Part shown: piece by piece, positions 23,503 through 30,790 of the stretch | Layout of the letters: each line of letters begins with the position of its first letter | How positions within the stretch are numbered: position 1 is the first letter of the stretch | DNA from: Mycobacterium aquaticum | GTDB lineage: Bacteria; Actinomycetota; Actinomycetes; Mycobacteriales; Mycobacteriaceae | Reading direction: 5' to 3' | Assembly (NCBI RefSeq): GCF_002086485.1 | Contig: NZ_MVHF01000026.1 | Coordinates: 1 to 64,000, forward strand | Length of the DNA: 64,000 nucleotides | The notes under the pieces: generated by a model | Told to the model about the DNA's origin: nothing | What the model saw: only the letters and a program-made list of their open reading frames with translations | Databases searched by the model: none | Translations under genes and position numbers: made by a program

Positions 23503-24090
23503 TCATCGGTCTTCTCCCAGGATGAGGCCCACCACATACGTCAGCCGGTCAGCGATCTGGTGGTAGGTGAAGGCGCCACTGCCGGCATTGACCAGTGCGC
23601 CGAAGAACGTCATCTCCAAGGCCGAGACGATGCGCGGATCGGCGTTCGGGCCCACCGCGGAGCGGATGCGTTTGTGGATCTCCCCGCCGATGCGGTCGCG
23701 GACCGTACGTACCGCCGGATCGCTGCCGCCACCGAGCAGGGCGGTGGTGCATGCCGCGGCGACTTCCGGCTCATCGGCGACGACGAGCGTCAGCGCGCGC
23801 AGCACCTTGTCGACCCGCGTCTGCATCGCGTCGTTGACGTCGGTGAAGTAGGGAACCTGGTTGACGAGGTCGAGATAGACCTCGGCGATCAGGTGGTTCT
23901 TCGAGGAGAAGTAGGTATAGGCAGTCGCGGGCGCCACCTTCGCGCGGGCTGCGACGGCACGCACCGTGAGATCGGCATACGAGGACTCGCGCAGCATCTC
24001 GATCCCGGCGCTGAGGACCTTGCGGAAGGTCTCTTCCTGCCGACGGTTGCGCGGTGTTTCTGTGACTGCTGCCACGGCATCGCTGGACAC
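23503..24090 (-). CDS. TetR family regulator of the cyp123/cyp51 and aldA operons
   Basis: This 195-residue repressor has an N-terminal helix-turn-helix (LTVRAVAARAKVAPATAYTYFSSKNHLI, about residues 41-68) and a ligand-binding C-terminal domain. It corresponds to Rv0767c. The GTG start at 24090 sits 6 nt after the -10 hexamer TAAATT (24097-24102), so the mRNA should be leaderless. A GGACA-CA-TGTCC palindrome covers the -10/+1 junction and should permit direct autorepression. A second copy lies before the divergent aldA. Confidence 0.9.
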   Translation of the reverse strand: MSSDAVAAVTETPRNRRQEETFRKVLSAGIEMLRESSYADLTVRAVAARAKVAPATAYTYFSSKNHLIAEVYLDLVNQVPYFTDVNDAMQTRVDKVLRALTLVVADEPEVAAACTTALLGGGSDPAVRTVRDRIGGEIHKRIRSAVGPNADPRIVSALEMTFFGALVNAGSGAFTYHQIADRLTYVVGLILGEDR

Positions 24091-24096
24091 ATGTCC
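24085..24096. promoter_or_regulatory. TetR operator copy 1 (GGACA-CA-TGTCC)
   Basis: This perfect 5-bp inverted repeat with a 2-nt spacer overlaps the tetR start codon and abuts its -10 hexamer. With its flanks it extends to TGGACA/TGTCCA (24084-24097). Confidence 0.7.
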
Positions 24097-24102
24097 AATT
24101 TA
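24097..24102 (-). promoter_or_regulatory. -10 hexamer TAAATT of the leaderless tetR operon
   Basis: This TANNNT hexamer reads leftward 6 nt before the GTG start. Transcription would begin at or within a base of the start codon. Confidence 0.55.
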
Positions 24103-24242
24103 TCCGACGACGCGGACGTTGGGCAAGTGCCGGTCATATAGTCCCAGCTCAACCGGGTAGCCATCGGCAGAGTGGACGCGGTGTGCCGGTGCGCTCTTGC
24201 GGGTCCGCGGGCTCTGAGGCTATGGTTCGAAATGAGACAGCC

Positions 24243-24254
24243 GGACAGTTGTCC
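24243..24254. promoter_or_regulatory. TetR operator copy 2 (GGACA-GT-TGTCC) in the aldA leader
   Basis: The same 5-2-5 palindrome as at 24085-24096 lies 25 nt before the aldA ATG and downstream of a TATGGT -10 candidate (24221-24226). Binding there would block aldA transcription. Confidence 0.7.
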
Positions 24255-24279
24255 AGAATTCGCGAAGTGGAGTTCACCG

Positions 24280-25749
24280 ATGCCGGTACTGGCCGATCGC
24301 CAGAGTCAACTGCTCATCGACGGCAAGCTCGTCGCCGGTCGCGGCGGGGTGTTCGACACCGTCAACCCCGCCACCGAAGAGGTGCTCGGTGTCGCGGCCG
24401 ACGCTGATGCCGAGGACATGAGCAGTGCCATCGAGGCGGCGCGCCGGGCGTTCGACGACACAGACTGGTCGACCAACACCGCGCTGCGGGTGCGTTGCTT
24501 GCGTCAGTTGCGGGATGCCTTGCAGGAGAACGTGGAAGAGCTGCGTGAGCTGACCATCGCGGAGGTAGGCGCACCGCGCATGCTCACGGCGGGTGCTCAG
24601 TTGGAAGGCCCCATCGATGATTTGGCGTTCTCGGCCGACACGGCTGAGAACTATCAGTGGCGTACCGATCTGGGACATGCCACCCCACAAGGGATTCCGA
24701 CCAACCGCGTGGTGTCCCGCGAAGCGGTCGGCGTGGTCGGCGCCATCACGCCGTGGAACTTCCCGCATCAGATCAACCTGGCCAAGGTCGGTCCCGCGTT
24801 GGCGGCGGGCAACACCCTGATCCTCAAGCCTGCCCCTGACACTCCCTGGGCCGCCGCGGCGGTCGGCCAGATCATCGCCGAGCAGACGGATTTTCCGCCC
24901 GGTGTGATCAACATCGTCACCTCCAGCGATCACTCTGTCGGCGCGTTGCTGTCGAAAGACCCGCGGGTGGACATGGTTTCGTTCACGGGGTCGACCGCGA
25001 CGGGCCGTGCGGTGATGACCGATGCCGCGTTGACCATCAAGAAGGTGTTCCTCGAGCTCGGCGGCAAGTCGGCGTTCCTGGTGCTCGATGACGCCGACCT
25101 GGGCGGTGCGTGCGCGATGGCGGCGTTCACCGTCGCCATGCACGCCGGTCAAGGTTGCGCCATCACCACGCGCTTGGTGGTGCCGCGATCACGCTACGAC
25201 GAGGCCGTCGAGGCCGCTGCCGCAACTCTCGGGTCCATCAAGCCCGGCGATCCCAACAGCAAGCGCACGGTGTGCGGGCCGCTGATCTCAGCGCGGCAGC
25301 GGGACCGGGTGCAGTCCTACCTGGACCTGGCCCTGCAGGAGGGCGGCCGGTTCGCCTGCGGCGGTGGGCGGCCCGCAGATTTGGATATCGGGTACTACAT
25401 CGAGCCGACGGTGATCGCCGGGCTCGACAACTCGGCGCGGGTAGCGCGTGAGGAGATCTTCGGGCCGGTGCTGACCGTGATCGCCCACGACGGTGACGAC
25501 GACGCCGTGCGCATCGCCAACGACTCGCCGTATGGTCTGTCCGGCACGGTGTTCTCCGGCGACGACGCTCGGGCCCAGGCCGTGGCCGCGCGGATGCGCG
25601 TCGGCACCGTCAACGTCAATGGCGGTATCTGGTACTCCGCAGATGCGCCGTTCGGCGGCTACAAACAGTCCGGCAACGGCCGGGAGATGGGGCTGGCGGG
25701 CTTCGAGGAGTACACCGAGATCAAATGCATTGCCACTCTGGCTGGTTGA
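24280..25749 (+). CDS. aldA: Aldehyde dehydrogenase AldA
   Basis: This is a 489-residue NAD(P)-dependent aldehyde dehydrogenase. It shows the proton-channel Asn (PWNFPHQINLAK), the cofactor loop FTGSTATGR, the general-base Glu in LELGGKSA and the catalytic C293 in GQGCAITTR. The length equals that of Rv0768 as I recall. I chose the ATG at 24280, which follows GTGGAGTT; an open frame continues upstream through the operator and promoter. It leads a plus-strand operon (SDR, HIBADH, CMD, Cys/His protein), divergent from the TetR/P450 operon. Probable role: oxidation of a lipid- or terpenoid-derived aldehyde. Confidence 0.93.
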   Translation: MPVLADRQSQLLIDGKLVAGRGGVFDTVNPATEEVLGVAADADAEDMSSAIEAARRAFDDTDWSTNTALRVRCLRQLRDALQENVEELRELTIAEVGAPRMLTAGAQLEGPIDDLAFSADTAENYQWRTDLGHATPQGIPTNRVVSREAVGVVGAITPWNFPHQINLAKVGPALAAGNTLILKPAPDTPWAAAAVGQIIAEQTDFPPGVINIVTSSDHSVGALLSKDPRVDMVSFTGSTATGRAVMTDAALTIKKVFLELGGKSAFLVLDDADLGGACAMAAFTVAMHAGQGCAITTRLVVPRSRYDEAVEAAAATLGSIKPGDPNSKRTVCGPLISARQRDRVQSYLDLALQEGGRFACGGGRPADLDIGYYIEPTVIAGLDNSARVAREEIFGPVLTVIAHDGDDDAVRIANDSPYGLSGTVFSGDDARAQAVAARMRVGTVNVNGGIWYSADAPFGGYKQSGNGREMGLAGFEEYTEIKCIATLAG

Positions 25750-25776
25750 GACGGTATCGAACGGCCAGTTGTGACA
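25750..25776 (-). promoter_or_regulatory. Possible antisense ECF41-type promoter
   Basis: Reading leftward, TGTCACA (25770-25776) is followed after 16 nt by CGTC (25750-25753), exactly as in the two promoters at 11.4 kb. It would direct transcription antisense to the 3' end of aldA. A chance match cannot be excluded. Confidence 0.3.
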
Positions 25777-25814
25777 CGCGATCTCACGAGAATCGTTCAG
25801 CAACTGGCCATTCG
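25758..25814. repeat. Inverted repeat between aldA and the SDR gene
   Basis: Arms CGAACGGCCAGTTG (25758-25771) and CAACTGGCCATTCG (25801-25814) pair at 13 of 14 positions around a 29-nt loop. It ends 18 nt before the SDR start and could be an operator, an attenuating hairpin or an RNA-processing site. Confidence 0.6.
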
Positions 25815-25832
25815 GCGGGAAAGGATTGAGAC

Positions 25833-26585
25833 ATGGGACAGTTCGACGACAAGGTGGCCATTGTCACCGGGGCCGGTGGCGGCATCGGGCAGGCTTACGC
25901 CGAAGCGCTGGCGCGTAAGGGGGCGGCAGTCGTGGTGGCCGACATCAACGTCGAAGGCGCTCAGAAGGTCGCTGACGGCATCAAGGGAGAGGGCGGATCG
26001 GCGCTCGCGGTACGAGTCGACGTCTCTGACATCGACTCGGCCAAAGAGATGGCTGCGCAGACACTTTCGGAGTTCGGCGGTATCGACTACCTGGTCAACA
26101 ACGCCGCGATATTTGGTGGCATGAAGCTCGATTTCCTGCTCACGGTCGACTGGGACTACTACAAGAAGTTCATGAGCGTGAACCTCGACGGTGCGCTGGT
26201 GTGCACCCGGGCGGTGTACCGCAAGATGGCCAAGCGCGGCGGCGGTGCGATCGTGAACCAATCCTCGACCGCAGCGTGGATGTACGCGAACTACTACGGC
26301 CTGGCCAAGGTCGGTATCAACGGCCTCACCCAGCAGCTGTCCCGGGAACTCGGCGGCCAGAACATCCGCATCAATGCCATCGCCCCCGGCCCAATCGACA
26401 CCGAGGCCAACCGCAGCACCACGCCCCAGGAGATGGTGGCCGACATCGTCAAGGGCATTCCGTTGTCCCGCATGGGCCAGCCGGAGGATCTGGTCGGTAT
26501 GTGCTTGTTCCTGCTGAGCGATCAGGCCAAGTGGATCACCGGGCAGATCTTCAATGTCGACGGCGGACAGATCATCCGGTCATGA
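25833..26585 (+). CDS. Short-chain dehydrogenase in the aldA operon
   Basis: This 250-residue classical SDR has the TGAGGGIG cofactor motif (about residues 12-19), DIN after strand 2 (NAD preference), NNAAIFGG, catalytic Ser in NQSSTAA and YYGLAKVG (YxxxK), and the C-terminal ITGQIFNVDGGQ. It corresponds to Rv0769. Its stop overlaps the start of the HIBADH gene (ATGA). With aldA and the HIBADH it forms an alcohol/aldehyde/hydroxyacid oxidation set. Confidence 0.92.
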   Translation: MGQFDDKVAIVTGAGGGIGQAYAEALARKGAAVVVADINVEGAQKVADGIKGEGGSALAVRVDVSDIDSAKEMAAQTLSEFGGIDYLVNNAAIFGGMKLDFLLTVDWDYYKKFMSVNLDGALVCTRAVYRKMAKRGGGAIVNQSSTAAWMYANYYGLAKVGINGLTQQLSRELGGQNIRINAIAPGPIDTEANRSTTPQEMVADIVKGIPLSRMGQPEDLVGMCLFLLSDQAKWITGQIFNVDGGQIIRS

Positions 26586-27463
26586 GTGCCGACGAGCGCT
26601 TGCGCGAGGAGCCGACCAGCACTGTGTACGGATACATCGGCCTGGGCAACATGGGTGCTCCGATGGCCAAGCGGTTGGCCCAATGGCCGGGCGGCTTCAT
26701 CGTGTACGACGTGCGAGCCGAAGCTCTCGCGCCCTTCGTCGAACTCGGCGCCACGTTGGCCGATGACGTCGCCACTGTCGCCGACGCTGACATCATCAGC
26801 ATCACGGTGCTCAACGACCAGCAGGTGCGGTCCGTCATCGCCGAACTGGCGGCAAAGGCCAAGCCGGACACCGTGATCGTGATCCACTCGACCATCAGCG
26901 ACACCACCGCCGTCGAGCTCGCCGAGCAGTACAAGCCGCAGGGCATCCACATCGTCGACGCCCCGGTCAGCGGTGGTGGGGACGCCGCCGAAAAGGGCGA
27001 GCTGGCCATCATGGTCGGCGCCGAGCGTCCCGTCTACGAGCGGATCAAGCCCGCGCTCAAGCAGTTCGGCTCGATGGTGATCCACGCCGGCGCGCCCGGC
27101 GCCGGTACCCGAATGAAGTTGGCCCGCAACATGCTGACCTTCACCTCGTACGCCGCGGCGTGCGAAGCGATGAAGCTCGCCGAGGCGGCCGGGCTGGACC
27201 TGCAGGCGCTCGGCCGGGTGGTGCGCCACACCGATGCGCTGACCAGCGGGCCGGGTGCCATCATGGTGCGCGACAACATGTCCGAGCTGACGCCGGATCA
27301 CTGGCTTTACGACGCCTTCACCCACACCCGCGGACTCGGCGAGAAAGATTTGAGCCTGGCACTCGGGTTGGGCGAGGTTGTGGGGGTTGATCTTCCGTTG
27401 GCCCAGGTGGCCCTGCAGAGGCTCGCCGGCGGTCTCGGTGTGCCGCATACGAAGGAGTCGTGA
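26582..27463 (+). CDS. 3-hydroxyisobutyrate dehydrogenase family oxidoreductase
   Basis: This 293-residue beta-hydroxyacid dehydrogenase has the Rossmann motif YGYIGLGNMGAPMA, the substrate loop DAPVSGGGDAAEKGEL and the catalytic Lys region GTRMKLARNML. It corresponds to Rv0770. The ATG at 26582 overlaps the SDR stop and its own stop overlaps the CMD start (TGATG), so translation is coupled throughout. The substrate may be a branched hydroxyacid released from terpenoid or valine breakdown. Confidence 0.92.
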   Translation: MSADERLREEPTSTVYGYIGLGNMGAPMAKRLAQWPGGFIVYDVRAEALAPFVELGATLADDVATVADADIISITVLNDQQVRSVIAELAAKAKPDTVIVIHSTISDTTAVELAEQYKPQGIHIVDAPVSGGGDAAEKGELAIMVGAERPVYERIKPALKQFGSMVIHAGAPGAGTRMKLARNMLTFTSYAAACEAMKLAEAAGLDLQALGRVVRHTDALTSGPGAIMVRDNMSELTPDHWLYDAFTHTRGLGEKDLSLALGLGEVVGVDLPLAQVALQRLAGGLGVPHTKES

Positions 27464-27906
27464 TGGATGAGTTGCGCGCCAAGGGCCTGGCCAAGATGAA
27501 CGAGGTCTACGGCTGGGAGATGCCGAACATCGAGGGCGACCCGTACTTTGATCTGACGGTGGATCACCTGTTCGGCACCATCTGGACCAAGCCCGGCCTC
27601 ACGATGCGCGAGAAACGGTTGATGACGTTGTCGGCCGTGACGGCGCTGGGGTTGCAGGACCTCGCTGAGGTTCAGGTCAATGCCGCGATGCTCAATGGTG
27701 AGTTCACCGAGGAAGAACTCAAGGACATCGCCATTTTCCTCACCCACTATGTCGGTTTCCCGCTGGGGTCCCGTCTCAACGGAACCGTGTCGAAAGTTGC
27801 GGCCAAGCGGCGCAAGGCTGCTGAGCAAGGGCTTGACGAGGACAGGCGGGCAAATGTGAACGCCGCCGTCAAGATGAACACCGGGAACGAGCTCGATGAC
27901 AAGTAG
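27463..27906 (+). CDS. Carboxymuconolactone decarboxylase (AhpD-like) family protein
   Basis: This 147-residue CMD-fold protein has the core EKRLMTLSAVTALGLQDLAEVQVNAAMLNGEFTEEELKDIAIFLTHYVGFP. The CxxC pair that makes AhpD-type members redox-active is absent, so a peroxidase role is unlikely and a decarboxylase, hydrolase or structural role remains open. It corresponds to Rv0771. The ATG at 27463 follows a GAAGGAG site. It overlaps the next gene by 11 nt. Confidence 0.88.
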   Translation: MDELRAKGLAKMNEVYGWEMPNIEGDPYFDLTVDHLFGTIWTKPGLTMREKRLMTLSAVTALGLQDLAEVQVNAAMLNGEFTEEELKDIAIFLTHYVGFPLGSRLNGTVSKVAAKRRKAAEQGLDEDRRANVNAAVKMNTGNELDDK

Positions 27907-29122
27907 GTATGCGTCGCTCTCGCACGCTGAGCTGGTCAAACTGGTTCCCGAGCTGCTGCTCATGGGACAGCTGATCGACCGGTCCGGAATGGCTTGGTGT
28001 ATATCGTCTTTCGGCCGTGAAGAGATGCTGCAGATCGCCATCGAGGAGTGGATGGCGTCCAGCCCGATCTATACCAAGCGGATGCAGCAGGCGCTGAACT
28101 ACGAGGGCGTCGACGTCATCACCATCTTCAAGGGGCTGCAACTCGACATCGGTGCGCCGCCGCAGTTCATGGACTTCCGCTACACCGTGCACGACCGCTG
28201 GCACGGTGAGTTCCAGCTCGATCACTGTGGGGCGCTGCTCGACGTCGAGCCGATGGGCGACGACTACGTCCGCGGCATGTGCCACGACATCGAGGACCCG
28301 ACATTCGACGCGACCGCACTCGCCACCAACCGACGCGCGCAGGTCCGGCCCATCCACCGCCCGCCGCGGACCCCGGCCGATCGAAAGCCACATTGCGCGT
28401 GGACCGTCATCATCGACGAGTCCTATCCGGAGGTCCCCGACATTCCGGTATTGGACGTGATTCGCCGAACCCACGCCGCCCAAACGGTTCTCGATGACAT
28501 CGACCCTGCCGATGAAGGACAGTCCGACTATTCCGGCCCGCTGGTGTCCGACTTCGACTTCGCGGCCTTCTCGCATTCCGCGCTGGTACGGATAGCCGAC
28601 GAGGTGTGTCTGCAGATGCACCTGCTGAACCTGGCGTTCGTGCTTGCGGTCGGCAAGCGTGCCGGAACCGACACGGCGCTGGCCGCCGATATCTGCGTCA
28701 AGCAGCTGATCGGCGTGGCGGGCGTTGGCGCCGAACGCATTCACCGTGCGCTCGAGTTGCCCGGCGGCATCGAAGGCGCCGTGCGTGTGCTCGAACTGCA
28801 TCCTCTGCTGAACCCGGCCGCCTACGTCAGCGCGGAGTTCGGGCCGGATGTTGTGTCAGTGCGGCGCTCGCCGGCACACGAGGACGGGGCCTGGGTTTCG
28901 TTGACCGGGCCTGCCGAGACCCGGCCGCTGCAGGCCATCGTCGCTGCCGTCGACCCGCATCTTTCTGTCGAGGTGGCCGGGTCGGACACTGAATGGACGG
29001 CTCACGTTGTCGAAACCGACACGCCAGCCAAGGAATTCGGTGAGGTTGCAGTGGTCAAGTTCAGTGGCGGGGCGTCGTTCGTCTTCGAGCCACGGAAGTC
29101 ACTGCCGTTGACGGTGAAGTGA
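27896..29122 (+). CDS. Uncharacterised Cys/His-rich protein at the end of the aldA operon
   Basis: I do not recognise a family for this 408-residue soluble protein. Residues 95-170 hold an unusual density of potential metal ligands: H99 and H103 (HDRWH), H110-C111 (DHCG), C129-H130-D131 (MCHD), H154 (PIHRPPR) and H166-C167 (PHCAW). The rest looks like an alpha/beta protein without signal peptide or membrane helices. The clustering suggests a metallo- or heme-binding enzyme, possibly an oxidoreductase acting after the aldehyde/hydroxyacid steps encoded upstream. The start ATG lies 11 nt inside the CMD gene, so it is translationally coupled. It has no counterpart that I recall between Rv0771 and purD in M. 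tuberculosis. Confidence 0.8.
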   Translation: MTSRYASLSHAELVKLVPELLLMGQLIDRSGMAWCISSFGREEMLQIAIEEWMASSPIYTKRMQQALNYEGVDVITIFKGLQLDIGAPPQFMDFRYTVHDRWHGEFQLDHCGALLDVEPMGDDYVRGMCHDIEDPTFDATALATNRRAQVRPIHRPPRTPADRKPHCAWTVIIDESYPEVPDIPVLDVIRRTHAAQTVLDDIDPADEGQSDYSGPLVSDFDFAAFSHSALVRIADEVCLQMHLLNLAFVLAVGKRAGTDTALAADICVKQLIGVAGVGAERIHRALELPGGIEGAVRVLELHPLLNPAAYVSAEFGPDVVSVRRSPAHEDGAWVSLTGPAETRPLQAIVAAVDPHLSVEVAGSDTEWTAHVVETDTPAKEFGEVAVVKFSGGASFVFEPRKSLPLTVK

Positions 29123-29137
29123 GGGGCGCACGCGGTA

Positions 29138-29776
29138 CTACGGCTGCGCATCCTGGAGCCGATCGACAAGATTCAGTGCGTCGATCGGAGCAAGTTCGCT
29201 TGGCACCAGCGTCGACACTCCGATGAGAGCGGTGTCCGCCACTCGGTACCCGTCAGTCACCATGTCGCCGTTGAGGATCAAAGTGTTCGGGTCAGGATGC
29301 TGCGGCGTGCGGTGGTAGTAGTCGGCATTCATATCTGAGCATGCCGGCGCCGCCGCGACGATCCGCTCGAATGCGCCACGGGCGGCGCCTGCATCGGGAT
29401 ATATGGCAATGCTCTGAACAAGGGAAGCGATGCCGGGGAGCAACGGGTGCGGGATGTCCGCGCTGTACGTGACTGAGCGGAACTGTGACCAGTCCGTGCC
29501 GAACACGACCGGTTGGTCGTAGACGGCCCGGCACAGTGCCGGCGTATCGGGAATCGGTACCGGGGCGACAAGATCGCCGTGGCCAGGTACGTCGGGCACG
29601 TGGAATTCATGAATTCCAGTGATAGCGCGTATGTCGTCGACGGAGAGCACCGTTGGGCGCGTCGGTGTTGCAGTAGCTCTCGGTGCGCCGACTGTCGCCG
29701 TCGCGAGTGCGAGACAGCAGAACGCGGCCACCATAGGCAATGACCGGCGTGCGTGCCCAGCAAGTATCTCAGTCAT
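29138..29776 (-). CDS. Secreted PknH-like sensor-domain protein
   Basis: This 212-residue exported protein has a signal peptide (SLPMVAAFCCLALATATVGAPRATA). The mature part resembles the extracellular PknH-C sensor domain found in mycobacterial kinases and lipoproteins: an early (S)VDDIRAITG, CRAVYDQPVVFG and SVTYSADIP, a middle ARGAFERIVAAAPACSDMNADYY and the conserved Cys pair (CRAVY and APACSD), which probably forms a disulfide. There is no kinase domain and no lipobox, so it is free in the envelope. Ligand unknown. It faces the Cys/His gene tail to tail with a 15-bp gap. Confidence 0.75.
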   Translation of the reverse strand: MTEILAGHARRSLPMVAAFCCLALATATVGAPRATATPTRPTVLSVDDIRAITGIHEFHVPDVPGHGDLVAPVPIPDTPALCRAVYDQPVVFGTDWSQFRSVTYSADIPHPLLPGIASLVQSIAIYPDAGAARGAFERIVAAAPACSDMNADYYHRTPQHPDPNTLILNGDMVTDGYRVADTALIGVSTLVPSELAPIDALNLVDRLQDAQP

Positions 29777-29840
29777 TTCGCCCCTCGTACTTCAGGTTTG
29801 ACTCAGTCTAGGGGCGGGCCGACGGGTGCCCGGTCGCCTA

Positions 29841-30018
29841 TTTCTTTGGTGCTCAGCCGGGTGGATATGTTGCTTAGGCTTGAGCAATGGGGTCACGGAT
29901 AGCCGCGTTCGTTGTCGCGGGCAGTACAGCTGTTTTCGCTGTTGTTGGTTGCTCGCAGAGTCCTCAGAGCGCGGCTCCGACCACCACGGTGAAGACCGCG
30001 GACTATGACATCTCGCGG
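29841..30018 (+). repeat. Duplicated promoter/signal-peptide block, copy 1
   Basis: This stretch, from the promoter through the lipoprotein signal peptide and first mature codons, recurs at 30613-30790 with high identity and no shift (constant offset 772 bp). Confidence 0.85.
29875..29880 (+). promoter_or_regulatory. -10 hexamer TAGGCT of the first DUF5642-like lipoprotein gene
   Basis: TAGGCT ends 6 nt before the ATG at 29887, predicting a leaderless mRNA. The second lipoprotein gene keeps the same hexamer and spacing at 30647-30652. Confidence 0.55.
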
Positions 30019-30567
30019 CTGGAGACCTTGAAAGACAAGTTTCCTCAGGGGTACACAACTCAGTGGTTTCCGGTACGTCGACTGGACACACGTCAGGCCG
30101 AGGGTGTCGGTGACGTTGTCGGTTACGGCGATCCCGTTACCGTGGATCCCCAAGCGTGCGCGGTGTTGCTCAAGCCGATACGCGCCGGAGCGGGAACTGA
30201 GTCGGTAGCATTCCGCGCCGACGGACCTAGCGGGCAGCAACTATCTGTTGCTGCACAACAAACCACTGAACCATTCAGTGTCGATGTTCCGTCGGCGGGC
30301 TGCGATCGAGTCTCATTTGCGGCAGAAGACCCGCGCGGAAGCGGCACGGCGGAGCGACTGATTGCTCCGGCTATTGCCGGCGCAGCTTCAGCGGCTGTTA
30401 AGAGTCGCGTCGACGGCGGTCCCGGTGTTGTCGACTACACCTATTACGCCCTTGTCGGTAACCGGATCATTGTCAGCGTCCACGAGCGGACGGACGAAAA
30501 CTCTCGACCGCAGCAGGATCTATCCGACCTTCTCACCCACGCCGTGGCGGCCGTCACCGGCAAGTGA
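29887..30567 (+). CDS. DUF5642-like lipoprotein, single domain
   Basis: This 226-residue lipoprotein has a signal peptide ending in the lipobox VVGC (Cys22) and one globular domain beginning YDISRLETLKDKFPQG, which I match to the mycobacterial DUF5642 family from memory. Two Cys (ACAVLL and GCDRV) probably pair in a disulfide. Function unknown; such proteins sit on the outer face of the plasma membrane. It is the shorter of two neighbouring paralogs and shares promoter and signal peptide with the next gene. Confidence 0.78.
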   Translation: MGSRIAAFVVAGSTAVFAVVGCSQSPQSAAPTTTVKTADYDISRLETLKDKFPQGYTTQWFPVRRLDTRQAEGVGDVVGYGDPVTVDPQACAVLLKPIRAGAGTESVAFRADGPSGQQLSVAAQQTTEPFSVDVPSAGCDRVSFAAEDPRGSGTAERLIAPAIAGAASAAVKSRVDGGPGVVDYTYYALVGNRIIVSVHERTDENSRPQQDLSDLLTHAVAAVTGK

Positions 30568-30612
30568 TTTCCCGGTTAAGAGTGCGCTCGACATTGAACA
30601 TACCGTCGCCAG

Positions 30613-30790
30613 TTTCTTTGGTGCTCGGCTGGGCGAAATCGTCGCTTAGGCTTGGGCAATGGGGTCACGGATAGCCGCGTTCGTTGTCGCGAGCTGCACG
30701 GCAGTCGTCGTTGTTGTTGGTTGCTCGCCGAGTCCCCGGAACGCGGCTCCGACCACCACGCCGAAGATCGCGGACTATGACATCTCGCGG
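30613..30790 (+). repeat. Duplicated promoter/signal-peptide block, copy 2
   Basis: This is the second copy of the block at 29841-30018, covering the promoter, the ATG at 30659, the signal peptide and the DYDISR start of the mature domain. Downstream of it the two genes diverge quickly. Confidence 0.85.

Noticed and set aside
21447..23525. 692-codon open frame on the plus strand
   Set aside because: It is antisense to the SDR and cyp123 genes, has no recognisable domain, and reflects third-position GC bias.
27463..27906. AhpD-type alkylhydroperoxidase
   Set aside because: The fold fits, but the CxxC redox pair is missing.
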